64,000 nt of DNA. Source: Bacillus testis (lineage in GTDB: Bacteria; Bacillota; Bacilli; Bacillales; DSM-1321). A model generated the notes under the pieces. The model saw only the letters and a list, made by a program, of their open reading frames with translations, did no database searches and was not told the origin of the DNA. This document shows positions 37,782-48,019 of this stretch, one piece after another. Made by a program: the position numbers and the translations under genes. The stretch lies in the NCBI RefSeq assembly GCF_001243895.1, contig NZ_LN851186.1, positions 3,176,981 through 3,240,980 on the forward strand, read 5' to 3'. Every line of letters begins with the position of its first letter. Position 1 is the first letter of the stretch.

Positions 37782-38615
37782 ATGAAGGCTGATGGCCATA
37801 TCCATTCTCCCTACTGTCCCCACGGAAGCAATGACCCTTTTGTTTCCTATATCGAATGGGGCATCGATCATGGATTGGAAGAAATGACTTTTACGGAACA
37901 TGCACCGCTCCCCAGACATTTTACAGATCCTACGCCCTTACAGGACAGTGCCATGAAACCGGAGGATTTACAACCTTATATCAAAGAACTGCAAGCATTA
38001 AAAAAAGAATACCGGAGCGCCATCAACATACATATCGGTCTGGAATTCGACTTTATTGAGGGTTACGAAAACGAAACAAAAGAATGGATGGACGAAATCG
38101 GCCCTTATTTGGATGACAGTATACTTTCTGTCCATTTCCTTAAAAATTCAGACCGGTATTATTGCATGGATTATAGCGAGGAATACTTCCGGACGATGAT
38201 CGGAGAGTTTGGCTCAGTAGACAATATCTATAACTGCTATTACCAAACGGTAAGCAAATCCCTGTTGGCTGATCTCGGAGCCTATAAACCTGCCAGAGTT
38301 GGACATATTACTTTATCCCATAAATTCCAGCTGGTTTATCCCCCCCGGCAATCATTCCGGCAACAGGAGCTGGAACTTATCCGTTTGGCAAAAAAAATGA
38401 ATTTCTCACTCGACTATAATGGAGCGGGCAGCATGAAACCATTCTGCCAAGAAACGTATCCGCCCCAGCCGCTGGCTGAAGAAGCGCTCAGACTCGGAGT
38501 TCCGCTCATTTATGGAAGCGATGCCCATTGTGCAGCCGACCTTGGACAAGGGTACAGCGAACTGGCAGAACGCAGCCAACTATCTAAGCCTACCGATCTA
38601 TGGATCAAAGAATAG
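37782..38615 (+). CDS. hisJ: Histidinol-phosphatase HisJ (PHP family)
   Basis: 277 aa from the ATG at 37782 with AAAGGAGG upstream; the open frame before it has no ribosome site. PHP motifs: DGHIHSPYCPHG (residues 3-14), EHAP, GLEFDFIEG, and the C-terminal GSDAHCAADLG, which bind the metal cluster. Penultimate step of histidine synthesis. Its stop overlaps the convergent refZ stop by 11 bases, and no terminator lies between them. Confidence 0.95.
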   Translation: MKADGHIHSPYCPHGSNDPFVSYIEWGIDHGLEEMTFTEHAPLPRHFTDPTPLQDSAMKPEDLQPYIKELQALKKEYRSAINIHIGLEFDFIEGYENETKEWMDEIGPYLDDSILSVHFLKNSDRYYCMDYSEEYFRTMIGEFGSVDNIYNCYYQTVSKSLLADLGAYKPARVGHITLSHKFQLVYPPRQSFRQQELELIRLAKKMNFSLDYNGAGSMKPFCQETYPPQPLAEEALRLGVPLIYGSDAHCAADLGQGYSELAERSQLSKPTDLWIKE

Positions 38616-39255
38616 GCATCAGTTTTTTTTGTTGGATGAATGAAGAGACCAGCTGGATGCATTGGTCTTTATACTGCTCCTGGAAATAGGGATCATTAGC
38701 TGGAATATACAGCAATTCTGAAGCATATTGGACATTGAAGACCGGCGCATTCAATAGTCCCTTGATCTGCAGAATAAATGTTGGGATATGGACTTTTTGC
38801 AAACGCCCTTCAGAAATCCCCCGCTCGATGACATAGCGCAAATAGTAGCTTTCTTTTGCCATATAAGTAGTAAGCACTTCCCGGTTCAAAGTGGTATCAA
38901 GCGACATTTCTCTTGTCACAAAGCGTGCGGCCAACAAATGTTCGTTTTGGAAATCCAATAATCCAGCCATGATTGATAATAAGCATTGATCAGGGGCTGC
39001 CGAACCGCTTTCCAAGTAATCAAGCTCGGCTTCTATTATTCTAATATATCCTTCCAGATAGTGGATAAAACAATATTCAAGCAATCCGGCTTTATTTTTG
39101 AAATAATAAGCTATATTAGCCGGGTTTGTTTGGGCCTTTGCTGCAATGTCCCGGATGGAGGTGCCATCATACCCATTGGCGTGGAATAGCAACAGGGCAG
39201 CTTCAATAATTTCATTTTTTGTATTATTCTTATAACGGTTTTTCTTCACACCCAT
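38605..39255 (-). CDS. refZ: TetR-type regulator of cell division RefZ
   Basis: 216 aa from the ATG at 39255; the exact start among several GTG/ATG/TTG codons is uncertain. N-terminal TetR HTH (EIIEAALLLFHANGYDGTSIRDIAAKA, then NIAYYFKNKAGLL). Position between hisJ and the fRMsr gene matches yttP (refZ), which binds near oriC and adjusts FtsZ ring placement in sporulation. Assignment to RefZ rests on synteny; as a TetR protein it could also be an ordinary repressor. Confidence 0.8.
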   Translation of the reverse strand: MGVKKNRYKNNTKNEIIEAALLLFHANGYDGTSIRDIAAKAQTNPANIAYYFKNKAGLLEYCFIHYLEGYIRIIEAELDYLESGSAAPDQCLLSIMAGLLDFQNEHLLAARFVTREMSLDTTLNREVLTTYMAKESYYLRYVIERGISEGRLQKVHIPTFILQIKGLLNAPVFNVQYASELLYIPANDPYFQEQYKDQCIQLVSSFIQQKKLMPIL

Positions 39256-39379
39256 CACCCAACTTTCTTCTTTCAACACTTTATTCGCCTGCGACTGCCT
39301 GTTTCCTGCAAAGGAGTTTCGACAGGTGTGCCGGGAAGAAGGGTGATTCGTGTAGAAGCAAAACAAAGAAAGGAATTTA

Positions 39380-39862
39380 ATGATGTTTACAGTCGAAAGT
39401 TATCAAGGAACACTTAAAGATAAGTACAATTTAGTCACAAAACAACTGCAATCGCTCATTGAGGGAGAACCGAATAGGATTGCCAATCTCAGCAATGCTG
39501 CAGCGCTTCTAAATGTCTTTCTAGAAGATATTAATTGGGTGGGATTTTACCTGTACGAAGAAGGCATGCTTGTTCTTGGGCCATTCCAGGGATTGCCTGC
39601 CTGCATACGGATTCCCATGGGAAAAGGCGTTTGCGGAACAGCCGCTCTAGAACGAAAAACAATCCGGGTGGATGATGTTCATCAATTTCCTGGCCACATC
39701 GCCTGCGATGCGGCTTCACAATCTGAAATCGTCATTCCACTCATGAAGGACGGAAACTTAGTTGGAGTGCTGGATATCGACAGCCCTTTGAAGAATCGGT
39801 TCAGCAAAGAAGAAGAAGCGCTGCTTGAAGCATTTGCCGAAGTTCTCCAAATACATCTGTAA
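39380..39862 (+). CDS. ytsP: Free methionine-(R)-sulfoxide reductase (YtsP)
   Basis: 160 aa, a single GAF domain. The three catalytic cysteines of fRMsr enzymes are in place: Cys75 (LPACIRIP), Cys85 (KGVCGTAA) and Cys109 (HIACDA). Reduces free Met-R-sulfoxide with thioredoxin. AAAGGAA lies before the ATG. Ends at a bidirectional terminator shared with the convergent GGDEF gene. Confidence 0.94.
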   Translation: MMFTVESYQGTLKDKYNLVTKQLQSLIEGEPNRIANLSNAAALLNVFLEDINWVGFYLYEEGMLVLGPFQGLPACIRIPMGKGVCGTAALERKTIRVDDVHQFPGHIACDAASQSEIVIPLMKDGNLVGVLDIDSPLKNRFSKEEEALLEAFAEVLQIHL

Positions 39863-39865
39863 AAG

Positions 39866-39901
39866 CAAAACAGGAAGCTGAGGCCAGCTTCCTGTTTTAT
39901 T
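39866..39901. terminator. Bidirectional terminator ytsP / ytrP
   Basis: 14-bp stem AAAACAGGAAGCTG / CAGCTTCCTGTTTT with a 4-base loop. Confidence 0.93.
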
Positions 39902-41759
39902 ATGCTTGCAAAATGACCCTGTTTTTGCCTGTATTCTTCGCTTCATACAAAGCTGTGTCAGCACGCTTGAACAAGGCATGCACATGGTCCTTTTGTTGCG
40001 AATACCAATAGGAAACCCCACAGGATACAGAGACCATCGGGGAGGTTTCTTTCTCTACCTTTTGGCGAATCCGGTCAGTGATCTTATAACCCGTTTCCAA
40101 ATTGACCTTTGGAAGATAAATAGCCAATTCTTCGCCGCCCCATCTAGCTGCGATGTCGGTACTCCGGATGCTTGCCATGATGATATTGCTTACCTGCACA
40201 AGCACCTCATCGCCTATTTGATGGCCGTAGGTATCATTGATTGTTTTGAAGTTATCGATATCCATCAGGATAAAAACGCCTTGATCTTCTGTTTTCATAG
40301 ATTCCAAGAGCTTTTCATCCAGATAATTGCGCGAGTAAAGCTGTGTAACATGGTCCATCACTACCATTCGTTCCAATTCCTCACGCAGAATGGAGTTTGT
40401 AAAGGCAAGCGTCGAATGGTGGATAAGCGATTGCAGAAGCTTGAACATATCAAATGTAAAATGATAGGTATCACGATGCATGACCACAGCGAACCCCTTA
40501 ATGCTTCCGCTCTGCACCATCGGCACGGCCATGATTGAACGGAATGCAGCCGGTTCGCCATTTGCCAGCCTCATATCGCCAAGGAACAATGACTCCTTCT
40601 CCTGTTCAATCTTTTCTTTGACATAAGAAAGATACTTCAGGCTCCCGGGTTTCGAAAAGAAGTTCGAGCTTCCCGGAACAACCTTCCACTCCTGATCTGA
40701 TGAATAAAGCACGAATCCGATTTCTTCAGCGTTGAAGGATTTGCTGATCTGCTCCTTCATATAGTTCATCGTTTCGTTAAGGCGCAGATTGGAATTCAGG
40801 CGGTGGGAGGTTTCGTTAATCAATTGCAGATCCGCAATCAGCCTCTTGGATTGCTGATATAATTGAGCATTTTCAATTGCGCTGCCCGCTGTGTTGGCAA
40901 GCAGGGTAATGAACTCAACTTCGCTTTTCGGAAACATACTCGTCTTTTCCGAAATAACCTGCAATACACCATAGACCCCTTGTTTGCCCTTTAAAGGCGC
41001 ATAAAAGATTGAACTCTGCTCCGCAAGGCTATCTTCAAACTGGACAGTGCTATTCACGTAAGCTTGCATAGCGGCAATATTCTCGCTGTTATATTCCAAG
41101 TCTTTTATCGGAAGCCCTTCATCATGATGATTATCATGGGACATTAATAGATAATACGTAAACTCAGGATATACTTCGCGTAAAGTATGGATGATTTCAC
41201 CCAGCACATCATTCATATTCATGGATGAGTGGAATTTTTCCGTTACCCGGTATAGTTGCTTATACCTCTTTTCCTGCACGGCCACCCTTGAAAGCCTGCC
41301 TATCATCCGCAAAAATCGGCTGCACTCTCTCGAAATCATCTTCAGGCATTCCTCTTCCATATTCAGCAGATCCGTTGTCGGCCCGCCAAAAGCAAGGATG
41401 CCCGATACATGTCCATCCTCTCTGAGAGGGATTATGAATTGATACTCGTCCGGCATAGCCAATTGGCTGGCAGGAATACCGTACGCCCCTGTTAAACGTT
41501 TGTAATCCCTGGCACTGCAGGAAATGGGCAGAACTGCAGATTTGTCAGGCCCTCCTGCAGACGATTGAACAGGAACCATCTGTATGCGTGTTTCTTGATA
41601 GGTGTAATAAACAGCAACGCTTACCCCAAGCCATTTCTGGATATGAGTCAACAATTGCCTAATCGAGTGATTATAGTCAAACGCCTCCTCCCCAGCTTCC
41701 AGGCAACTGAAGAATAAGCTCCTTATTTCTGCAAGCTTTTGTTTATTTCTATTTTCCAT
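39900..41759 (-). CDS. ytrP: GAF-GGDEF protein YtrP, probable diguanylate cyclase
   Basis: 619 aa. Three GAF-like regions (about 20-150, 165-305, 320-445) and a C-terminal GGDEF domain. Active-site signature is GGEEL (541-545), with the inhibitory site RSTD (532-535) at the correct five-residue spacing. DIDNFKTINDTYGH is also intact, so c-di-GMP synthesis is likely, with product feedback. The Phe-to-Leu change at the fifth position is unusual but often tolerated. No membrane helix; a cytoplasmic sensor. Confidence 0.85.
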   Translation of the reverse strand: MENRNKQKLAEIRSLFFSCLEAGEEAFDYNHSIRQLLTHIQKWLGVSVAVYYTYQETRIQMVPVQSSAGGPDKSAVLPISCSARDYKRLTGAYGIPASQLAMPDEYQFIIPLREDGHVSGILAFGGPTTDLLNMEEECLKMISRECSRFLRMIGRLSRVAVQEKRYKQLYRVTEKFHSSMNMNDVLGEIIHTLREVYPEFTYYLLMSHDNHHDEGLPIKDLEYNSENIAAMQAYVNSTVQFEDSLAEQSSIFYAPLKGKQGVYGVLQVISEKTSMFPKSEVEFITLLANTAGSAIENAQLYQQSKRLIADLQLINETSHRLNSNLRLNETMNYMKEQISKSFNAEEIGFVLYSSDQEWKVVPGSSNFFSKPGSLKYLSYVKEKIEQEKESLFLGDMRLANGEPAAFRSIMAVPMVQSGSIKGFAVVMHRDTYHFTFDMFKLLQSLIHHSTLAFTNSILREELERMVVMDHVTQLYSRNYLDEKLLESMKTEDQGVFILMDIDNFKTINDTYGHQIGDEVLVQVSNIIMASIRSTDIAARWGGEELAIYLPKVNLETGYKITDRIRQKVEKETSPMVSVSCGVSYWYSQQKDHVHALFKRADTALYEAKNTGKNRVILQA

Positions 41760-41987
41760 TTACATCATCCCTATTGTTTGCTCCATAGGCATCTAGCCTT
41801 GTTTATCTTTATTCTCTAGCCGAAAAATACGATTCTACAACATCATTCTTTCCTAAATTATACCTTTTTTCCCACATAAAAACTTGTATTTTTTATGTAT
41901 TTTTTACTTATGGCCGGCCCTATAATGAAAAAAGCAGAATTTCTCTTGCCTTTCATCCTGCTGGCTCTTTGCCTTCAACTTTCTCTG

Positions 41988-42016
41988 TTGACTTTGCTTG
42001 CTCTCCATTATATAAT
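41988..42016 (+). promoter_or_regulatory. Sigma-A promoter of rpsD
   Basis: TTGACT (41988-41993), 17-base spacer, TATAAT (42011-42016); a near-consensus promoter as expected for a ribosomal gene. Confidence 0.9.
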
Positions 42017-42022
42017 GGCAAT

Positions 42023-42190
42023 TGTGTAAAATATGCGGCTTGTGCAAACGTATTGTGAACGCATTTTATTCCTCCGATCGAGAGGTGTATCTTGTAACCC
42101 TTGGCTGCTAGGGCGAGGATGCATGAAAATAAAATGGTCACGACATTGTTTTCACTACTGTTTTTATTTTACAAAATAAAAACAAAGAGG
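42023..42190 (+). ncRNA. S4 (rpsD) autoregulatory leader
   Basis: About 165 bases between the promoter and rpsD ribosome site. The position and the segment CCTTGGCTGCTAGGGCGAGG agree with the Firmicutes S4 leader, in which S4 binds a pseudoknot in its own mRNA and blocks translation. I did not fold it; boundaries are approximate. Confidence 0.65.
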
Positions 42191-42201
42191 AGGAGTCATT
42201 C

Positions 42202-42807
42202 ATGGCTCGTTATACAGGTCCAAGCTGGAAACTTTCCCGTCGTCTTGGAATTTCATTATCTGGAACAGGTAAGGAACTTGAAAAACGCCCTTACGCTCCT
42301 GGACAACATGGTCCAAACCAACGTAAAAAGCTAACTGAATATGGTCTTCAGTTGCAAGAAAAACAAAAGCTTCGTCATATGTACGGAGTAAACGAACGTC
42401 AATTCCGTACTATTTTCGATAGAGCGGCTAAGATGAAAACTGGTATCCTTGGTGAAAACTTCATGGCACTTCTTGAATCTCGCCTTGATAACCTAGTTTA
42501 CCGTTTAGGTTTGGCACGCACTCGCCGCCAAGCTCGCCAACTTGTTAACCACGGACATATCCTTGTTGATGGAAAACGCGTTGATATTCCTTCATACAAA
42601 GTAACTCCTGGCCAAACAATCTCTGTTCGTGAAAAATCACGCAACCTTGACATCATCAAAGAAGCAATCGAAGTGAACAACTTCACTCCTGATTTCGTAA
42701 CTTTCGATGCTGACAAGCTAGAAGGTACTTTCACTCGTTTACCAGAACGTTCTGAAATGCCTGCTGAAATTAACGAAGCTCTTATCGTTGAGTGGTACTC
42801 ACGGTAG
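42202..42807 (+). CDS. rpsD: Ribosomal protein S4 (RpsD)
   Basis: 201 aa. Primary 16S rRNA binding protein of the small subunit. Begins [21 protein letters not shown], contains [29 protein letters not shown] (S4 RNA-binding domain) and ends at VEWYSR. AGGAGGAG precedes the ATG. Single gene in its operon with a strong terminator, likely autoregulated through its leader. High use of preferred codons as expected. Confidence 0.98.
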   Translation: MARYTGPSWKLSRRLGISLSGTGKELEKRPYAPGQHGPNQRKKLTEYGLQLQEKQKLRHMYGVNERQFRTIFDRAAKMKTGILGENFMALLESRLDNLVYRLGLARTRRQARQLVNHGHILVDGKRVDIPSYKVTPGQTISVREKSRNLDIIKEAIEVNNFTPDFVTFDADKLEGTFTRLPERSEMPAEINEALIVEWYSR

Positions 42808-42810
42808 TAG

Positions 42811-42852
42811 CAAAAAAATCCCTATCCTTTATTGGATGGGGATTTTTTTATA
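42811..42852 (+). terminator. Terminator of rpsD
   Basis: AAAAAATCCCTATCC pairs with GGATGGGGATTTTTT (one mismatch) followed by TA; four bases after the stop. Confidence 0.9.
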
Positions 42853-42872
42853 CATCAATCCTCAGACTGGCA

Positions 42873-42998
42873 TTAAAACGGTTCGCATAGCTCTTCAATC
42901 TCTCCTATTCTTGCAAACCCTCTCTTCCACTTACCGGAAATGCTTTCCAAGCCATAAAACAGCCCCCCAGCTCCTACTGGATCAATATCTTCACCCAA
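42873..42998 (-). CDS. Possible small protein, 41 aa
   Basis: Short frame from TTG 42998 with GGAGGAG six to seven bases upstream. The reading MGEDIDPVGAGGLFYGLESI, then SGKWKRGFARIGEIEELCEPF shows coding-like composition without biases of random frames. No signal or membrane helix. Lies between rpsD and tyrS on the minus strand. Not recognised; could also be the relic of a larger gene. Confidence 0.45.
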   Translation of the reverse strand: MGEDIDPVGAGGLFYGLESISGKWKRGFARIGEIEELCEPF

Positions 42999-43193
42999 AT
43001 CGGCTCCTCCTTGAATGAATCAGTTGTAAGCAAACACCATATAGCCGCCCTAGCGTATCGATGACATGGCCGCTGCTTTTGAACGTCAGGCGCAGGAAAC
43101 CTGCAAGATCGATCATCATCTAACAAAAGAAGAAATCAAAACAATAAGGCTGTAAAACATTGTGCTATTTATATTAGCTTGCGGCAACGCGAA

Positions 43194-43222
43194 AAGGAGC
43201 AAGCATGACTGCTTGCTCCCGC
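43194..43222 (-). terminator. Terminator of tyrS
   Basis: 10-bp stem GGAGCAAGCA / TGCTTGCTCC, 4-base loop, then TTTTCG on the minus strand. Confidence 0.9.
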
Positions 43223-43239
43223 TTAAAAGATTTTTGATA

Positions 43240-44810
<1,571 letters not shown>

Positions 44811-44820
44811 ATCTTACTGT

Positions 44821-44849
44821 ATTCTATAATATCACATTTTAATTGTCAA
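44821..44849 (-). promoter_or_regulatory. Sigma-A promoter of tyrS
   Basis: Minus strand TTGACA (44849-44844), 17 bases, TAGAAT (44826-44821). Confidence 0.88.
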
Positions 44850-45008
44850 CTTCATCCGGGAACATCTGCATTCTCCTCCAACCACTCCCCCAAAAGTATA
44901 TCCCAGCACCATTCCACCCAATCGTAATTTAACAAATTTACAATTCGGTTCCCTTTTCACCTAGGCGATTATGATATAATAAATTCTGAATTTCAGGGGG
45001 TTGAATAA

Positions 45009-47957
45009 ATGAATGAAAACCGGAAGCCCAACAAAATGAAAGAGCTTCTCCGCAAGCTGCAACATGAAGACAACAAGCGCCGTTACCGCATTGCCTATCA
45101 AGTTATCTGGAATCTTTTATTGGTATTTATCATTTTAGGTGTGCTGGGAGCAGCCTTTGCTGGCGGAGCCGGAGCTGGCTATTTTGCCTCACTTGTCCAA
45201 AAAGAGCCAATCCGGTCAAAAGCAGAGCTTGCAAAGGATATTTACAATTACGAAGAAACGTCGGAATTTTACTTTGCAGGCAATACATACCTGGGCAAGC
45301 TCAGAACTGACTTAGAAAGAGAAGAAGTGCCGCTGTCGCAAATGCCCAAATATTTGAAAGACGCAGTAATCGCCACCGAAGATGAAAATTTCTATAAGCA
45401 CGAAGGAGTCGTGCCGAAGGCCATCATTCGCGCGGTCATCCAGGAAATGACCAACTCCAGCGTGCAATCCGGCGGAAGTACACTAACACAACAGCTCATC
45501 AAACAGCAAATCCTGACAAACGAAGTCTCATTCGACCGCAAAGCAAAAGAAATCCTCCTTGCATTGCGTCTGGAAAAGTTCTTCACCAAGGATGATATTC
45601 TGGAAGCGTATTTGAATATCTCACCATTCGGCAGAAATTCCTCTGGAACCAATATCGCAGGTGTACAAGCTGCTGCTAAAGGAATTTTCGGAAAAGACGT
45701 CAAAAACCTCAACTTGGCACAGTCAGCTTATATAGCAGGACTTCCACAAAGTCCTTTCGGCTATACACCATTTACCAACCAAGGAACGCGCAAGGAAAAT
45801 CTCGAGCCTGGCCTAAACAGGCAAAAAATCGTCCTTAACCGGATGTACAGCGGCGGCTTTATCTCAGAAAAAGAATACAATGAAGCCATGGCCTATGATG
45901 TGACGAAAGATTTCATCCCTGCAAGGCCGCCTGCATACGAAAAATACCCAAGTTTGACCGCTGAAATCGAAAGACGGTCAATCGAGATTATTTCTGCTTA
46001 TCTGGCAAACAAAGACGGTATTTCAGAAACGGAATTAAACAAAAACAAAGACATACAGAATAAGTACCGCTTGCTTGCAGATCAAGCAATCCGGCAAAAT
46101 GGTTACAGAATCCACACTACCATCAATAAGGACATGTTCGACAAAATGGATCAAGTGACCAAAAACTTCCCGTATTACGGAAACTCAAAACACACAGAAA
46201 TAAAGGATCCGCAAACAGGAAAAGTAATATCGGCTTTTCAAGAACCTGTGGAAACCGGAGCTATGTTAATCGAAAACAAAACAGGCAAAATATTGAGCTT
46301 TGTGGGCGGCCGGGATTATAAAAGGGAAGCGATGAATCATGCTACTCAAGCGTTAAGGCCTAACGGGTCGACTATGAAGCCATTGGTTGTCTACGCTCCA
46401 GCCATTGAAATGGGAAAACTGGCTCCAGGCTCTCTTGTGCTGGATGCACCGCTTTATTATTCAGGATATACTCCGAGTAATTACACAGGCACTTTTAAGG
46501 GACTAATGACAGCACGCGAAGCATTAAAAACATCGCAAAATATACCTGCAGTCAAGTTTTATTTGGATATTCTCAACAAACGGCCTGCTGAATATCTCGC
46601 TAAAATGGGTGTTACCAGCTTGACTGAAGGAGATTATTACCATCCTTCATTAGCTCTTGGAGGGCTAGATAAAGGTATTTCAGTTGAAGAAAACGTCAAT
46701 GCCTATGCAACTTTTGCAAATGAAGGGAAATTCGTCGATGCTTATATGATTGAAAAAATTGAGACAAAAAAAGGCGAAGTCATCTATCAGCATAAAAGCA
46801 ATACAGTCGACGTATTCTCGCCACAGACCGCCTATTTGACAATCGATATGATGAGGGATGTCATCTCAAGCGGTACCGCTACTTCTCTTCGGAACCGCCT
46901 GAACTTCTCAAGCGATTTCGCAGGAAAGACTGGAACAGGCCAGGATTACAAAGATGCATGGTTTGTCGCCACCAACCCGAACGTAACATTTGGTGTATGG
47001 ACAGGCTACGACCATCCTAAACCATTGGAACAGACCTATAAAGGCCTGTCATACAGTAAACGCAATATTTACTTATGGGCCGACTTAATGAATGCAGCCT
47101 ACTCGGTAGACCCTGCATTGATTGGCACTAAAAAACGGTTCCGGATGCCGGAAGGACTGGTCAACAAATCCTATTGCTCCGCACTTGGCTTGTCGCAGGA
47201 TGTTTGTACGAAAGCAGGAATTGGGACAGACCTATATCCAGCTAATTTTGCGATGAATATTCAAAAAGCAAATATGAGCACTGGAAAATTTGTGACTGTC
47301 GGCGATCAGCGCTATCTGGCATTAGATTCTACGCCGAGCGACTTTGTGGAAAGCGGCGCCATATTATCAGGCGATTTTCTTAAAATGATAGCTGGCCCGT
47401 ATATTTCGACAAGCAATTTGCCTGCCCAATTCAGCGGATTCGGAGGAGGAGGTAGCGCCGCCGCCATGTCAGAGAACGGCCGGGCTCCTTATGCATTCCC
47501 TATTAGGTCAAGTGGTAATACGATTACCTGGGGAGCGCATGGCGACAACGATATTATCGGCTACCGGGTGTATAACAATAACCGTAAAGTCGCCACAATA
47601 AAGGCCGGGCAAACATTAAGCTATTCCGGCGGACCAGGCTCTTATACGGTAAAAGCAGTCGATATTGCAGGAAATGAATCACCAGCTTCTAACGCTGTAG
47701 TCATTGGGGGAGGAGAACGAGCAGCGGCACCGTCAGCAATAGAAAACGGGCAAACCGGCGAACCTTCCCGGTCACCGAGCAACCAGGTGACCCCTCCTGC
47801 CGACAAGCCGGAGGAACAACAAGCGGATACTGGCACCCAACCTAGCCAAGGAAACGGAAGACCGAATGATCATGCTGCCGGAAATACGACCCCACCATCC
47901 GGGCCTGCAGACAGTCCGGAAGCGAATGCGAATGCACCACGGCAGCCAAATAACTAA
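45009..47957 (+). CDS. Class A penicillin-binding protein with Fn3 domain
   Basis: 982 aa. Short cytoplasmic tail, one membrane helix (about 35-60), a GT51 glycosyltransferase domain with catalytic Glu124 in EDENFYKHEG and GGSTLTQQLIKQ, then a transpeptidase with Ser454-TMK457, Ser509-Gln-Asn and Lys640-TGTG. A fibronectin type III-like domain follows (about 835-900), then a Gly/Pro/Ser/Asn-rich tail. Builds and cross-links peptidoglycan. A consensus TATAAT is at 44975-44980. Bidirectional terminator after it. Confidence 0.95.
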   Translation: MNENRKPNKMKELLRKLQHEDNKRRYRIAYQVIWNLLLVFIILGVLGAAFAGGAGAGYFASLVQKEPIRSKAELAKDIYNYEETSEFYFAGNTYLGKLRTDLEREEVPLSQMPKYLKDAVIATEDENFYKHEGVVPKAIIRAVIQEMTNSSVQSGGSTLTQQLIKQQILTNEVSFDRKAKEILLALRLEKFFTKDDILEAYLNISPFGRNSSGTNIAGVQAAAKGIFGKDVKNLNLAQSAYIAGLPQSPFGYTPFTNQGTRKENLEPGLNRQKIVLNRMYSGGFISEKEYNEAMAYDVTKDFIPARPPAYEKYPSLTAEIERRSIEIISAYLANKDGISETELNKNKDIQNKYRLLADQAIRQNGYRIHTTINKDMFDKMDQVTKNFPYYGNSKHTEIKDPQTGKVISAFQEPVETGAMLIENKTGKILSFVGGRDYKREAMNHATQALRPNGSTMKPLVVYAPAIEMGKLAPGSLVLDAPLYYSGYTPSNYTGTFKGLMTAREALKTSQNIPAVKFYLDILNKRPAEYLAKMGVTSLTEGDYYHPSLALGGLDKGISVEENVNAYATFANEGKFVDAYMIEKIETKKGEVIYQHKSNTVDVFSPQTAYLTIDMMRDVISSGTATSLRNRLNFSSDFAGKTGTGQDYKDAWFVATNPNVTFGVWTGYDHPKPLEQTYKGLSYSKRNIYLWADLMNAAYSVDPALIGTKKRFRMPEGLVNKSYCSALGLSQDVCTKAGIGTDLYPANFAMNIQKANMSTGKFVTVGDQRYLALDSTPSDFVESGAILSGDFLKMIAGPYISTSNLPAQFSGFGGGGSAAAMSENGRAPYAFPIRSSGNTITWGAHGDNDIIGYRVYNNNRKVATIKAGQTLSYSGGPGSYTVKAVDIAGNESPASNAVVIGGGERAAAPSAIENGQTGEPSRSPSNQVTPPADKPEEQQADTGTQPSQGNGRPNDHAAGNTTPPSGPADSPEANANAPRQPNN

Positions 47958-47978
47958 ACAATCTATAATCCTTACATC

Positions 47979-48012
47979 AAAAAAGCCGGCACATATTGTG
48001 CCGGCCTTTTGA
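47979..48012. terminator. Bidirectional terminator PBP / acsA
   Basis: 13-bp stem AAAAGCCGGCACA / TGTGCCGGCCTTTT with a 3-base loop. Confidence 0.92.
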
Positions 48013-48019
48013 TTCTCCA

